NCBI GenBank assembly: GCA_905182985.1 | Contig: CAJJDN010000080.1 | Span: 273,813-337,812 of the forward strand | Source: Paramecium sonneborni | Lineage: Eukaryota; Ciliophora; Oligohymenophorea; Peniculida; Parameciidae | Length of the DNA stretch: 64,000 nt | Direction of reading: 5' to 3' | Shown: positions 1-14,300 of the stretch, one piece after another | Layout of the letters: each line of letters starts with the position of its first letter | Numbering within the stretch: position 1 is the first letter of the stretch | Position numbers and translations under genes: made by a program | Notes under the pieces: generated by a model | Told to the model about the DNA's origin: nothing | Seen by the model: only the letters and a program-made list of their open reading frames with translations | Database searches by the model: none

Positions 1-28
1 ATTTATTTAACATTTATATGAATTATAA

Positions 29-3000
29 TCAATCAAGCGTTACTTCTTAACTTAAAACTTAAACTAGATGTTTATTTCTTGCTAATTATTCTTTTGAAAA
101 TATTAATAGTGAAAGTTTGACTCCAATAATAATATTTAGAAATTGTTTAGAAATCCCATAAATAATGAGTAAAAATACAATCAAAATGGCTATAAGAATT
201 AAAGTGGCCATTAAAATAGCCTAAGCTCTTGAATTCTCATTAAAGATATTAAAATTAATAAAAATATTATCTCTGTTGAAATTAAATTAAGGAAACACAA
301 AACCATAGGCTATTATAATATCTAAAAAATCTTGATCTTTTAAAATTTACATAAATTCCTGATTATTATCATAATCTGATTTCATGGTTCTTAATACATT
401 TTGTGAATTAATCAAATATTTAGAATACCCTTATTATAATATATAAGGACAAGTATAACCTAATTAAATCATTGGAAGTATTGTATTCATTTCACAAATG
501 TCATTATTTACAATATATGTAAGTGAATATGTATCATGTTCATCATCATAGGGTAATTCAAATAAATATCTATGTTCATAATTAGTATATAGATCATCAT
601 ATAATTGAAATTTTTTCTCATCTACTTAATAAGATGGATTAGCATATTGTTATATAAAATGAATTAAACGATTACTAAATGCAATTTGAGTAAGTCCTAA
701 ATATTATATGTCATTATGAAAATTAATAACTTATGAAACTTAATTTTTAAATAATTCATAATAAGGTATGAAATAAATTAATTCTAATGCACCTAATAGA
801 ATTATCAAAAAAAATTATCTAATCCAAAATTATTTTTTTAATCGATGATCAGCAATTCTTTATTCTTATTTTAGAGATTACTAAGCAGTTTTATCTAATT
901 TTAATAGATTATATTTCATATGTGATAATTCATCAACCTCTAATATTATTTAAATTTCATAATTTTAATCTATTAATTATTGATACAAATTTTAAAATAA
1001 AAAGTGAGTTCTAATAATAGCAACTCTCCATTTAGCAATATTTATCTCGGCAATAAGAATTAAAAAAGCAGCTATAAGACAAGAACTTAAACCTACAATT
1101 ACATAAACAGATGCAATATTCAAAGAATTATTTTAACTTTTGCTCATTTCTTCATTAGTTTAATTAATTAAATTAGTAGCTAATTCAAAATAAGTTGGAT
1201 AATTGAATGAAAAGTAACTTTCTTCCATATTGGAGAGATTAAATTCTGAATATTAAAACTCAACAACCTCTGTTATTCTATGAAATAATAATGGTAATCT
1301 ATATACTAAGAAATCTCTGGTATTAAAACAAGATTTTACTTAATTTCCATAATCATTAAATGTATGAAGAATGCAAATTGGTACATTTTCTAAATTTTAT
1401 AAGATTTCTGGATTAATAAATTCTCTATCATTATAATTCCTAATTTAAGAGATATAATCATCAGTAGAATTACTAATAAAAAATTAAGGAGCTTTAAATT
1501 GGTGATCATTTGCTAATAAATGAATGGATATTTCCATTAAATTAATATTTTATAAAAAGGTTATAGAAAATTAACCACCAGCTGATTTTAGAAAAATATT
1601 ACGAATATCTTCATTAATAGCTAAAATACTTAATACAACAATTATTATTAAAAATATAGTGTATATAAGTGCAACAAATATAATACTATATATTTGATTT
1701 GGACTTGATTAAAGCATTCCATTAATAATGTGATTTATAAGACCTTTTTAAGATTCAGTACTTTTGACTGAAGAAGATTATTATTGAAGGGTAAGTTTAT
1801 GATTAGATTTCTTTTTCATAGCAGTAGGTACAATTTTTTATTATTTATTTAAGTTTTGATATTTATTTATTCTAATTTAAGATTTTATCCATTCTGTCTA
1901 TTCTTTCATTTATTAATCTGTTAAATCTTTAATAGAAACTTACATCTCCATTTCTACTTTGAATTATATTGGTGATTCTACATCATCATCTTCCTTAATA
2001 GCTAAATATTAATTTATTTGTGTTTCTCCATTATTTAACTAATTTTATATTAATTATTAATTTTCTATTTTGCTATTTCTATTGCTCAATTCATCATTAA
2101 TTCTTAAAGGTGAAATCAATAAATCTTAAGTTTAAAATGAATTTGCAATTATAGATGAATGATTATTTGAATTAAGAAACATTTTTTAATCTTATTCTTA
2201 TTTAAAAAATTAATGAAGTGATATACTTTAAGGATCCTATTAAATATGAATACTTTCATTGCTAATAGCAAAATTTTTATCATTCATTTCATCTTCATAA
2301 GAAGGACTCTTTCCACTATTAGTTTTAGTAAATTAATAAGTTTCTGGGATTATTGATTTAAAAGTGGTATAACTAGTTATATAACTTTCAGATTAGACAT
2401 TATTTAGAATCATTACTTATTTTAGCATTAATTCTAAAGTCATCATTTTAATTTCAAGTTCTTTTATCTCGTTGGATTAAAAAATATTAAGAGTTTCATA
2501 TTATAATTTATTATCATCATAAGATGAGTTACAAAATTTATATATTGCAACAAATAAACTACATTTTTTAGGATGTTTAAGGAAATATTTATAAAAGGAA
2601 ATTTAATTTATATTATTTGAATGTATCTTCTTAAAACTATAATCTGATTTCATTAAATTAACTTTAGGTATAAGAATAAATCCATCACATAATTCATTGA
2701 TATTTTAAGAAATAGGAATGCAAATCTTCAAATTTAAATTGATTTTATGATCAAGATTTAAAATTCTATTTAATTAAAGTAAATTAATAGCTTATTCTGA
2801 ATATGAATATACAGTTCCATTAGAATTTAACAAGATTTTACCACAATTATCTTCTTATTTGTATCCCATAATTGTCATAAAAGTTAGACATTCCATATTC
2901 TAACCTAATCTTACTAGACTATCTATCTCCTTCATATAACCTTTATTTGTAGTTATATAAAATTTTTATATTCCATTATTTAACAATCTTGGTTTCCCTT

Positions 3001-4734
3001 CTTCAATTAACCTTTTCAAAAATGTTTCATGAACCTCTCTAACTGGACTAGGTAATATTTTATCAATATAGTGTCCAATTAATTCTGATTATATTTCAGT
3101 TTCTAATATCATATTAAATATATTACCTTCCATTAATTTCGGAAATAGTATAGAATGATTCAGCATAATTAAACCATTATCATATTTACATTATACAAAA
3201 CAGCATTACATACTATTTAAATTATTCCATAAATTATCAATTTTCAAATTCTATAAAATTAATATGGATTAAATCTGTTTTAATTTCTCCTATTAAAATG
3301 TAACTAAATTGTATAATGTATATCCTAAACTCTTTGTTACAATTGAATAGGGATTCAAATTTAATATGTGATTCAATAATCTCTCACATTTTGAAACTTA
3401 TTGAATGTAAGAAAACATCTTATCATGATATAAGTAATACAGTGGGTTTTAATATTATAATGTCAAAAATGTAAAGATTTATTGTCTTTAATTTAGTAAT
3501 TTAACTATTAAGTATCCTAATTTTTCAATCAAATTACAATAATTAAAATAAATCTGGCTATTGATTCTTACTCCAGCAATTTTTTCCAGTAGTTTTCCAT
3601 AAAACATTTCACGATGACCCTTAATTCGAAATTGATTTGGCAACAAAGTTAAACCATAAATTTTAGTTGTTTTGAGTTTTTAGCTTCTTAAAAGAGTTTC
3701 AAACAATTTGTCATTTCGATATTAAGTCTCTATTCTACTCAATAATAATAACTTAGATATAAGAATTTCTTTACATATTCGGATGAATTTTTTAGATAAG
3801 ATAAATTGTACAACCTTAAAATTTCACCTAAGATTTAATTTAAATTTTATTTTAGAACTTGATCAGATGATTTCCATGTTTATTCTTAAGTAAATTAAAA
3901 GTTCTATGTACAAAAACAATTTGTTCTATTACATTCTTTAGAATGAGCAACCAATATCTATGAAAGGTAGAATAATCCGGCACTTAATCCCAACTAATAA
4001 GTGAATTAGAAAAGTATTATTTATTTTAATTAAAATGGAGTTTTGGATAGAGAACTTCTTATTTCATTATGGATAAAAAGATCTATAATTTTTAACGAAA
4101 GACATATTATGATGGGAATCATAAAAAGTAAGCATTCCCATGAAATATAAAGGTAAATTATTAAAATTATCAGTCTATTCATAGAAATTAAAGCAATAAT
4201 CTTAAATTTCAACAAATTTGGGGATGTAACTAATGCAATCCCAAATGTTTATATTATGATAATTGAATCATAAATCATAATAAAGATATTGTATGCTAAC
4301 TGACTTTGATGATGAATCGAAAAAGCAATTAAAATCATTATAAATTTAAATATTCTCAAGAGCTTGTATATTTATATTTCTTCAATAATTTCAGTATATG
4401 ATAAAAAGAGAATCGCCAAAATAGCAATTAGTAAAATATTGCATAAGTCAATAATTTCCATCTCTTAGGATTAAATAAATAGAGGTAGGGCAATATAAAA
4501 ATGGTGATGATACCACAGTCGAAATATTCTTGCCTTCTAAAAAAATTATGCTAAAATTATGAAAGCCAAAATGAAAGTGCAATTAATTATTATTGAATAA
4601 AGTGGATCAATATATAAGGCGATTCCAAATGCTTCAAGTGTTATTAAGATTTAAATTAATATTTCTTCATAATAATTTTTCTGGTTAATAAATAATAGTA
4701 TCTACATTAAAATAAATAATATAAGTTATCTCAT
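29..4734 (-). CDS. Giant multi-pass membrane PAS-domain protein (TmcB-like family)
   Basis: About 1,560 residues in the ciliate code; I checked most of the frame line by line and found no TGA. The first ~270 residues hold about eight hydrophobic helices. They are followed by the Cys/His motif AHSKECNRTNCFC, which marks this ciliate family. A PAS-like segment near 2990-3130 contains IGHYIDKILPSPVREVHETF. Two more membrane helices flank a soluble loop near 1060-1750, and a last helix lies near 150-230. One 23-nt intron (3752-3774, acceptor AAG) restores the frame. Start is the first ATG, only 57 bp from the divergent neighbour. A sensory or signalling role is inferred from PAS; ligand unknown. 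Confidence 0.8.
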
Positions 4735-4791
4735 GTTTTAACTAGTTACATTTCAATTTTGATGAAGAAATATATATTTATATAAATTCTT

Positions 4792-7302
4792 ATGCAAAAT
4801 TAATAATTTTGTGAGGGAAGAAAAATAGACTTGGGTTGGTTAACAGATGCTAAGGATGATTATTAGACACTTCTAATTAAATCTTTTAGATAATAATTTA
4901 AAGAAGAACAATAGAATGTTGCTAATAAGGAACTAATTACAGATGAAATGATTATGACTCTTTGTTTAAGCATAGATTAAAAGAAAGAAGAATTAGTAAT
5001 GTAAAAGAAGAGTAGTGTCACAGGTGGTTATTTAGATAGATTAGTAAGATTTGACAAGCATATACTTTAATAACTTAAGGATCATAAGCCTGTAAAATCA
5101 TTCCCTCTTTATTAAAAAGTATATGTTGAAACCAAAGCTGCTGATTAAAAGACTTGGTTTAATAAAAATGGTGATATGGCAAGATTATTATTAGAATTTG
5201 AAAAAGGTCATTCTGGTGTTTACATATACAGAAAAGATAAAAATTAAGCAATTAAATGGTAAAGGTATTTGATAGTTGAAAAATTATTGTAAGTGAAACC
5301 AAAATTAGTTGCAAGATGTTTTGAATATTGTTATTAGGAATATGAAGATAAATTTATATCTACTTGGTCATTACAATTTGCTTAACTTTTAGGAACTTAT
5401 ACAACATAAATGAATCAAATGAAAAAGTAAACAGCAAAATTAGATGAAAACTTTTTGATTTCATTAGATAGATAAGTAATGAATTATCATATAAAAAAAT
5501 GGTAAGCAAAGAGTGAGAAATAATATAAAGATGAATAAGATTAATAAGAGAAATTGAAATTATTATCATTAAAAGAATAAGAATAATTGAAAGCTACTGA
5601 AAAATAAAGAGAATTAGAAAGATAAGCAAAAGAAAAGAGAAGATTAGAGTTACTAGAATAGATGGTAACTTATTTAAGACCAAAAAATTAAGAGATTAAA
5701 CGATTTTATAAATATTGGTAGGATAGAGCAATACATATTCATCATAATAATCCAAAGAAATTTTCTATAAAATTTATTAGTATGTATATGTAAAGTAATA
5801 CATAATTAATAAGACCATAATTAGAAGTAAGATTTGTATCAGAAGTATCATTATAAAAATTTATAATAGAGGACAGAGAATACTAAAGATATTGAAAATT
5901 AAAAACTATTAGATGGTTTACAATATAATATTGATTTAAATCCTTATTTTACAACTCGTTTACTAACTTAGATGAGTTAATAAAGAAGAAGAGATTATAC
6001 AAATTGGATTTTTAAAGATGGTTTACTTGGATTGTGTGGTAATACATAAATAACAATTGAGAATTTAGGATTCAAAGATTTTTTAGATCTTTAAGTTATA
6101 GATACAATAAGTATATATAATATAATTATTATATAAGAAACTAATACAGCTTCAAAAGTTCTTAGAATATAATTATAGGATTTAGTATAATTTCTTTATG
6201 AAGGTCGATCATTTTGGGTCTAATTAGAATTCGGGCCTTCAAAAATCTTTGTTGAAATGGATGTACTTGAACATTCAAATATAGATCCTATTTTCTTAGA
6301 TAGATTAAAATTCATTCAATTGAATAGTATTCTTAGAAAAATAATTGTAAAAATGATAGAACAAAGAACTCCAGTAATTAAATCTTATTCTAATGTTAGA
6401 CTCCAATAGTAGAAACTGTTAGATATAGTTTGGAAGTTGAGAGATATAGTGAAGAAATTCAAAATCTATATTAACGATTTTATATAGAGAATATTTGTTT
6501 ATAGCCTCATTGTTTTCCAACAGGTTGGTTTCAATCTTTAGATGGAATGGATAGAGTTGTTAAACCTATCACAGGAATTTTGAAAAGAAATTTCTAAGAA
6601 TTTGTAGATAATGGAGAAAATGTGAAAATTTATCAACAATTAAAATAAATTCAAAATTTAAATCTACCTTTAGAAAAAGATGTTATTGATTTTATGAGCA
6701 AATTAACTGTTATTTAAGCAAATTAACATAAATAATGTCAAGACATGTTAACAACTTTTTTGATTTATTGTAATGTTAGAGGAATATAATTAAATGTTTC
6801 AATACTAAATACATTATTTACAATAGCTAGTAAATTCATTTGTATTAGTTATTGTCATTTTTTTTATAAATTATCAAATCCTGTTTTTGGTAATAAATTT
6901 GAGTCAGAAGCTCAAGCTTTTTGGCTTTTTGTTTCATTTTTAGATTTAATGAGAAACATTCATTATCCAATAACAAAAGATGATGCTGTATTTTCTCCTT
7001 AAGAGATAGTACTTTAATTTTTGGAATATCAACATAATAATCTGATTAAACATTGTAAAGTTTATGATATTGCAATTGAGAATATAATTTATGAAATATT
7101 AATTAGTTTTTACACTAATATTGTTTAATCTTTGCCATTATATAATATTTGGAGTTTAATAATAAGAAAGATATCAACAAATAAATATGTTTATCTTATA
7201 GTTTTGATAGTATTTATAGAGGAATTAGGTGATAAATTATTGCTTTGTTAAAATACATAGGATTTTAAAAATGCCCTTTCATTACAAGGTAATAATAAAT
7301 GA
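4792..7302 (+). CDS. Coiled-coil protein with C-terminal TBC (Rab-GAP)-like region
   Basis: 819 residues after removing two introns (25 nt at 5845-5869 and 26 nt at 6374-6399). The centre (about residues 210-300) is a charged, Gln-rich coiled coil. The C-terminal third has a helical pattern reminiscent of TBC domains, including DMLTTFLIYCNVRG and AFWLFVSFLDLMRNIHYP. I do not see the catalytic Arg finger motif clearly, so Rab-GAP activity is only a guess. An alternative in-frame start lies at 4762; 4792 was preferred because 4762 would leave only 27 bp between two divergent genes. The N-terminal half is unrecognised. Confidence 0.65.
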
Positions 7303-7546
7303 ATGAGAGATTTTAGCTTAGCTTATGGATATTCTTTAATTAGAAGCCACTTATTCAAGTTGTGAATCCACTTTAAATAGAATACTAAGTTCTGATTAAT
7401 CAATACCTTAATCAATTGAGCACTCTAATATACATGAACCTTTGATATAGGATCAATGATTTATTAACAAAATATTTAATTAATTAAATACAGTCTTATA
7501 TAAATACAATATTTGCAATACTCTTATATAATTTATAAATTAATCA

Positions 7547-10500
7547 TCATTTTTTATTTCTATTCTTTTCTTAAATCTATTAAATCTTATCATATAATAA
7601 TTCAATATCATTTTGATCTATTAATTTTGGTTATTAAGCCCAATCTCCAACTAAATATTCAACCCTTCCAATCATTTTTGTTCTTAATTCTCTATATTAA
7701 GTCTCATTCAATTTAGTTGGTAGTTTTCCTCCCATCTTCATTATTGTTCCTTTCTTACCAACAAATAAAGTTTCAATTGGTTCGATCTCTTCAACTTTTC
7801 CTTCGAGATGTAAAGATTCTGCAACAGTTAATTACTATGCTAAATTTTATATTTCTGGTAATTCTGGGTTGAATCTATATAATTAATTATAATGATTACT
7901 TTAATTCTTATATTACATCATCTCTCTCATTCTGAACTCCTAAAATAAGTTCTGCTCTTAAAGATTCTAATAATTTTTTTTATGCATTGAAACTCATTTA
8001 TAAATATTCCTTAAATTCATTTTCAGATAATATTAAATCTGGATTGTAAATTTCATTTAAAGTTTCTTAGACTAATTCTTAAAACCATTATTCAATAGGT
8101 TAATAGCTAATCCATTTCTTTCTTAGCACTTTTTCTAAATCTTCTTTTTCTTATTAAAGTTCTTCTGGTGTAATATCAACTTATCTTTCTGCAATTAAAT
8201 CCAATTATTTAAGTTAATGATTAAGACCTATGATTAATTTCTTTTATTTCTGTGCTTTTAATCTTTATATTTTACCATAAATCTCAATTTCTTTTTTAGT
8301 TGCTAAAAGTAAATCATCTCTAAAATAAACTCTTCTCATAACTTAACCTCTTCTGAATTTTGGAATATTTTCTCTATAATAAGTACTCATTTAATTTTAT
8401 TTAGTTTCTAAGGCCCCATAAACATCATCAGGAGTAGTTTAACTAACTGTTTTCTCCTCTAATCCAGCAAGTTAATTTTCATAGTTTTTTTTTATTTATA
8501 AACTTAAACGATTTGTATATATTGCTTTTGATTTAAAACTTGGCCATCTAGTTGATTAGAGTGTTAAAATGTAATCCAATAATTTATCTGATTCAACCAA
8601 AGTCTTTTATCTATATATGTTGTATAATGTTGCTGCTGCTCTTAATTTATCATTTAAATAATCCAATAACCTTTCAAATTATTTAAAATTCTATAATTAA
8701 AATCCAAATTCTTATTAAAATTTTAATGATTAAACATCATAATTTCCTCCCTATTTGAATAAACAATAAATCTCTTCTAACTTACATAATAAAATATAAG
8801 AAAAAGAAAACATTAAATTGCTTTCAATTACTTTAAAAGAATCAAACGTCAAAGCTTCATTTATTTAATCATCAATAACTGCTAATTCATTTAAATTATT
8901 TAATTTTTTAGCTCTCATTCTATAAATTTAAATCAATATTTATTCGAATATATTTTATATTGGTCTAAATTCATCTGGACATCTATAAAAATCTGTCATA
9001 ATTATCTTTAAATTTTCATTATGTGAAATTAATCCTTCTAAATTAGTTGGTATCTCTTCCTTTTATTTAAGCTTATCAATTTCTTATTTAAATTAATCTA
9101 AAAGTTCCTCTTTATTAACCTACTATATTGTTTCTTTTTATAAATTAATATTAATTTCATCTTTATTTTCTTTTAATTGATCTAAAATTTCTTTAACTTC
9201 CTTTCCTTCTAAGTATTCCTATATATTACTAAATTAATTTTATTATGTGACATTTTAAATAACATTTTTATAGAACTTATCAATTTACTAACTAAATTCT
9301 TAATAGAGATCTCCATATCTAGTTTCATATAATTTAGATCTTGTAATTTTAGCTCTAATAATTTATTCATTTATTTCTCTATCAACTATTTATGATACTT
9401 TTTCTGGTAATTCATTTTCATATAAAGATTTTCTATCATCTTTAGGGAAAATGAGTAATCTTTACATTGATTTATTCCATGCTTATTATTTTTTAATAGC
9501 CTCTATTTCATCAAATTCTTCTGTTAATTTATGATTCAAAATAGAGTTTCTTACTAATGAAAATAATTCTCTTTTTGGTTTAACAGATGCAATTCTAGCA
9601 ACATTAGCATAACCATTAAATTTAGCTTAATTTGCTTTTTCAAAAAAGATTTTCATAGATTCATCTAAAAGAGTTCCAAAATCTTTAATATTATTTAAAT
9701 ATGTTTATCTTTCTTCTAAAAATTTCAAAAGATTTTCTTCATATCCTACTATACTTTTTAAACTATCAATTTTCATTTTGACATCTCTTTTTAAATCAGC
9801 AATTTCTGCTCTCATTTTTCTTAAATCTGAAACTCTAATAGATCCATCTAACATATGTTAATTATTTTTCATAAATGAAGCTACATCAATTTCTTAATTA
9901 GCTCTATCAATTAATCCTTTTCTAAGATTTTGTTCATTTAAAAATAGTCTAATATTCTCTGGATATTCAACATAAAAATCTTTAACAGGTTCAAGTGCAT
10001 TTGGTAAATAATCAATTGAAGGAGATATATGATTGAAAAATGAATCAATATTTTCAACTTTCTCTTATTTCTCCATTAATCCACTATTAGCCAAATTTGA
10101 AGCTACATTAAATTCAGACAAAAGACAATCTCTCCATTATTATTTCTATGCTTATCTCAATAATTTAAAAGTAAGTTCAAGTGATAATCTTGGTTAAGCT
10201 TCTAATTCCTATAATATTTCTTTAGCAAATTCATTTTTTTCTGATTTTAATCTCTCCATAATTTCTTAAACACTATCCCCACTAAAACATCGAGCAATTA
10301 ATGCCTTATTTAATTTAACTAAATTTTCTCTTGATATTATTCCCATTTCTTCTAAATTTTCAATATTCAATGCTTTAAATTAAAAATATGGATTAGCAAT
10401 TGTTTATTTTCGTCTTTCATTTTTCTTTATAAGATTTTCTTCTTAAAACCTTTTTAATTTATATAACATTTCTTATGCTACTAATTATGCATCTTCATTT

Positions 10501-11325
10501 ATCATTCTCACTCTTGTTTCTTAACTTAATTTCCTCAAGAATTACTTTTAACCATATTTGAAAGTGATAAGTTAATTTTTAACTTATTTTGGGTATGTTT
10601 TCAAAGTAGTATGTTTTGTGTATTATTATATTGTCTAATTAATAAAATCGATAGCTTTATTTTTATCTCTTAAATTTCCATAAATTAATTCTGTATTCAA
10701 TGCTTCTTCATTCTTTAACCATCTACCAGTCAATGCATAAAATAGACCTAATTAATCTGGTAATCTTGATAAATGATATGTAGCACTAATTTATTTACAT
10801 ATATCCTTACCCTGCATGAGGTACAAAACCTCTATTAACATCATTAAATCTTATTCCTCCTTTTTAATCAAAGAATTAAAATGGAGTTGAACATGCTAAT
10901 GCTGCCATTGATCCACTAGCTTCTCCTGTTATTAAAGGCATTAATATTTTATTGTATTTTCCAAAAAAGACTGCCATATTTTATATTTATCTAATATATT
11001 CTATCCTTTCTTTTTAAGATAAGTGTTACAAATCTAAATCATATCAAAATCGCATACATTTCAAATCTGTTCCTTTAGATTAGCAATCTAACCAAATAAT
11101 ACTCACTGTCTCATCTAAATCATAACTTTCTAAAAATCTATGAATTTGATCTAACATTGTTGGATTTAGTATGTTATGCTTATGATCTTAATTCAATTTA
11201 GCAAACACTTATTATCCAAACTGTTCTCCTAATATATGTGATTATTTGATTTCAGCATCGAATCTAACAACATTCTATTATCGAAGTACTTGAGTTGAGA
11301 TGTACGAATACTTAATTTTAAGCAT
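7547..11325 (-). CDS. HIBCH-fold protein with ~750-residue extension (candidate mitoribosomal mS47)
   Basis: 1,234 residues with three introns (11034-11057, 10786-10810, 7875-7899). It starts with a short basic mitochondrial-type leader (MLKIKYSYISTQVLRQQ). Residues ~20-400 follow the enoyl-CoA hydratase/3-hydroxyisobutyryl-CoA hydrolase fold: ATYHLSRLPDQLGLFYALTG, then the HIBCH-type tail CFSGDSVQEIMERLKSEKNE. The usual active-site stretch (PE...PDxG in the family) reads FNDVNRGFVPHAG here, so the acidic catalytic residues look lost. A long helical, charged C-terminal extension follows. In mitochondrial ribosomes of several protists mS47 is an HIBCH homologue, so a structural role is inferred. 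An active hydrolase with altered residues remains possible. Confidence 0.75.
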
Positions 11326-11346
11326 CATAAATAAAATCTTAATTAA

Positions 11347-14300
11347 TCAAACCAATTATTCAAGACTAATACGCGCTTCCAATATACTCTTCAATAGTTA
11401 TGGCTTGTATTTATAAAGAAAAGGATAATCTTCATTCAATTTATCTCTCTTTATAGAAGTTTAACCAATATATCGAGTCTTTTTTTTCTTTTTATTATTT
11501 TACATTGTGCTCTTTCTTTAACTTACAATTGCTAAATCAATATCAATCAATGATCCAGCTCTATCTTAACGATATGTATTTGGTGTTTTCTTTCTTGAAA
11601 CAAGTAACGAAACCTATACAATATCTGATTTTAATGGTTAAGGCCTTTAATCATAACGAAATACTGGTTAATATGATTATATTTAAGATTCTAAATCAAT
11701 AACGCCTGATTCCTTTTAAATTTATCTAACATATTATATTATTATTTTAATTACTATTATAAAACAAAAGTGTCTTCTAAATCTTTTGGTTACAATTTTG
11801 GAATTCTGTCACAATTTCGTCCAAATTTCAATCCTTTTATTTCACTATTCATTTTTAAATCCATTTTTGGTTAAAATGATGAAAAATGAATTTCTCTAGA
11901 ATGATGATTCACTTAAGTCAATTCCAAAACTCTTTATTTATCTTTAAATATTCCTCTAAATAATTACATAACTATAAATAATATTCCAATTCTGGATCAA
12001 GCTTTATTCCAGCTGTTTCACTAAAAATTAAATTAATATGATCTTTTATTTCCCTTAAGCTCACTCTTTTATCAATCATTTCCTTTAACTCATCTTTTAA
12101 CATCAATAAGTATCTTCTAGGATCATCATCTCTTCCTATTTTTGGCATAGAAACTGAATGAAATTATACTTTTCTTGTAGTATTCTATCTTTTAAATTTA
12201 TTATTATTTCTTTTTTCTTCCTCCTCATATTCTAGTTCTTCCTCTGAAGATTCATTAACTGTTTCTCTATTTCCTGTTTTATGTCTACTTTTCCGAACAT
12301 CTTATTATGTTTATAATTGATTTTCAAATGGTTTATTAATAATTTCTAATTTTTATTATTCTTTTTTTATTTATTTATTGGAATCAATAATTTTGGTAAC
12401 TGATTTCTAAAATTGTTTAGTTTTCTCTGGACTTTTTGTACTTCTTTTAGATTTTTATGGAGAAAGTTCATTTGATTATTAGGTAATTTAATTATTATTA
12501 ATTTCGTCTTATTTTGTATCTTGTAACTAATTAACTCTTTTCATTTAATTAATTTGAAGATTTGTTTCTCGAACTTAAGATTTATCTTATCTTGAATGTC
12601 TACTATTCCTTATTTATTATTTTCCATCTCCCCCTTATTCATCAGATTTTTAAATATTATTGCTAGATGCTTGTCTTGAATATTTATCAGGGGAGTTTTT
12701 TTTGACATTTTCATTTTCAATAAATATTTATTATTACTAAATTCTTTATTCATCGATAGCTTCTTCAATACTATTTATTTTTGATCTTTTATTTTATTTC
12801 GAATTATAATTGCTAGTATTTCTTGAAGTTCTAGCTGTTGTATTATTTGATACTGATCCTGGTATTGTTGAAGGAACATTATATCCATAATCTAATTTTA
12901 CTTAATTTTGAATAGGTTCTTTATGTTTTTTGTTTTCCTTAGAAGACAATGTTCTACTCTAACCTAAGCTCTTCTCTTTATCTAATGTTTCTAGTGTATT
13001 TTTTTTCAAATTACTCATATTATCATCTCTTGAAATATTTTCAAGTTCCTCTTATAATTATCTCAATTCATCTTTTTCTTTCTCATAACTAAAAATTTTA
13101 TCCTTGAATTTTTGTTATGAAATTCTATTTTATTGTACAAATTCATTCAAAAGTTTAATATCATCATTAATACTACTATTAGTATTTTTATTAATCAAGC
13201 TAACGCTTGTATTATTATTCCCTATATTTAGGTCTTATTATTCATTATATTAATGTTACCTTATAAAGTTTGAATTACGACTATCATCAATTTTTTCTTT
13301 ATAAACATTTTCAAATTACTTTGAATCTTTATAATCAATTTTTTAATAAAATTGCATACTATTTTTTTCTTTATCTTTATCATTCTTATCAAAAACTTTA
13401 TAATCATTTTCATAAGTAGGCTTTATAATGTCTTCAATAGAATTTAATGATTGCTATGACCACTATGATTATAACATTCTTTCTTATCCTTAAGATTAAA
13501 TTAAGTTTCGATGTGTATTATTTTAGTTACTACTAGTATTATAAGATCTACTATTATTCTCTGAAATCAAACGTATTCTTTTTTATGGTGAAGTACTATT
13601 GGCTGGTTTTGACTAAGCCTAATATTATTGTTATTTAGAATACTACAGAAAGGGTTTCTGCTATTAATTTGAATGTAATTTTTATTTTTAATCTTGTTAT
13701 TTCTATTATTTCGATTAATCACTATTTTAAAAAAACTCCTTTTACCCTACTATATTTTAAAATATATCACTACATTCCTTACTACTAGGAACTTCATATT
13801 ATTAAGGAAAAGAATCCTCTAAGGAATTTTCCTTGTTTATTAAATCTTTCTGTTCTTCATACTAAACTCTAGCAAGTTATAAAGCATCTTCATGAAAAAT
13901 GGAATTATTGTTAGATATATTGTTTAATTCTTCTTAAGCAATCTTAGATAAAGTATCAAGTATTGTTTTATGAGTATTTAATTAAATTTAATCTCCAACC
14001 TTTATAAGCTCTTTGAATTATTATTCAGTTTAGTTTCTTTCAAAATTTTTTCTTGCTTTCACTAAATTTGAATCTAATCCCACATTAGTTGCTAACTATA
14101 GAATTTCTTCAGAAAACAATGTCTTCTCTTATTACCACCTTCTAAATTTAGTTTTAGTATTATTAGATGCTTATGTTTGTTCTCTTTGCCATTCATTTAC
14201 TGTTTTTTCAAATTCTTTTTAAATCTGATCAACAGAGTTAAAAAGTCTTTTAATTTCTAAAATTTTTACAAAGTTTTCAGCATCTCCTGTGCCTTTTATT

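Noticed and set aside
3781..3800. Apparent frameshift in a six-T run inside the giant PAS gene
   Set aside because: A 23-nt intron at 3752-3774 with acceptor AAG restores the frame without any base change, and the total then divides by three.
11505..11702. Plus-strand frame MCSFFNLQLL... in the C-terminal region of the Q/N-rich gene
   Set aside because: It is antisense to a continuous minus-strand frame that runs across an intron and closes with the rest of that gene.
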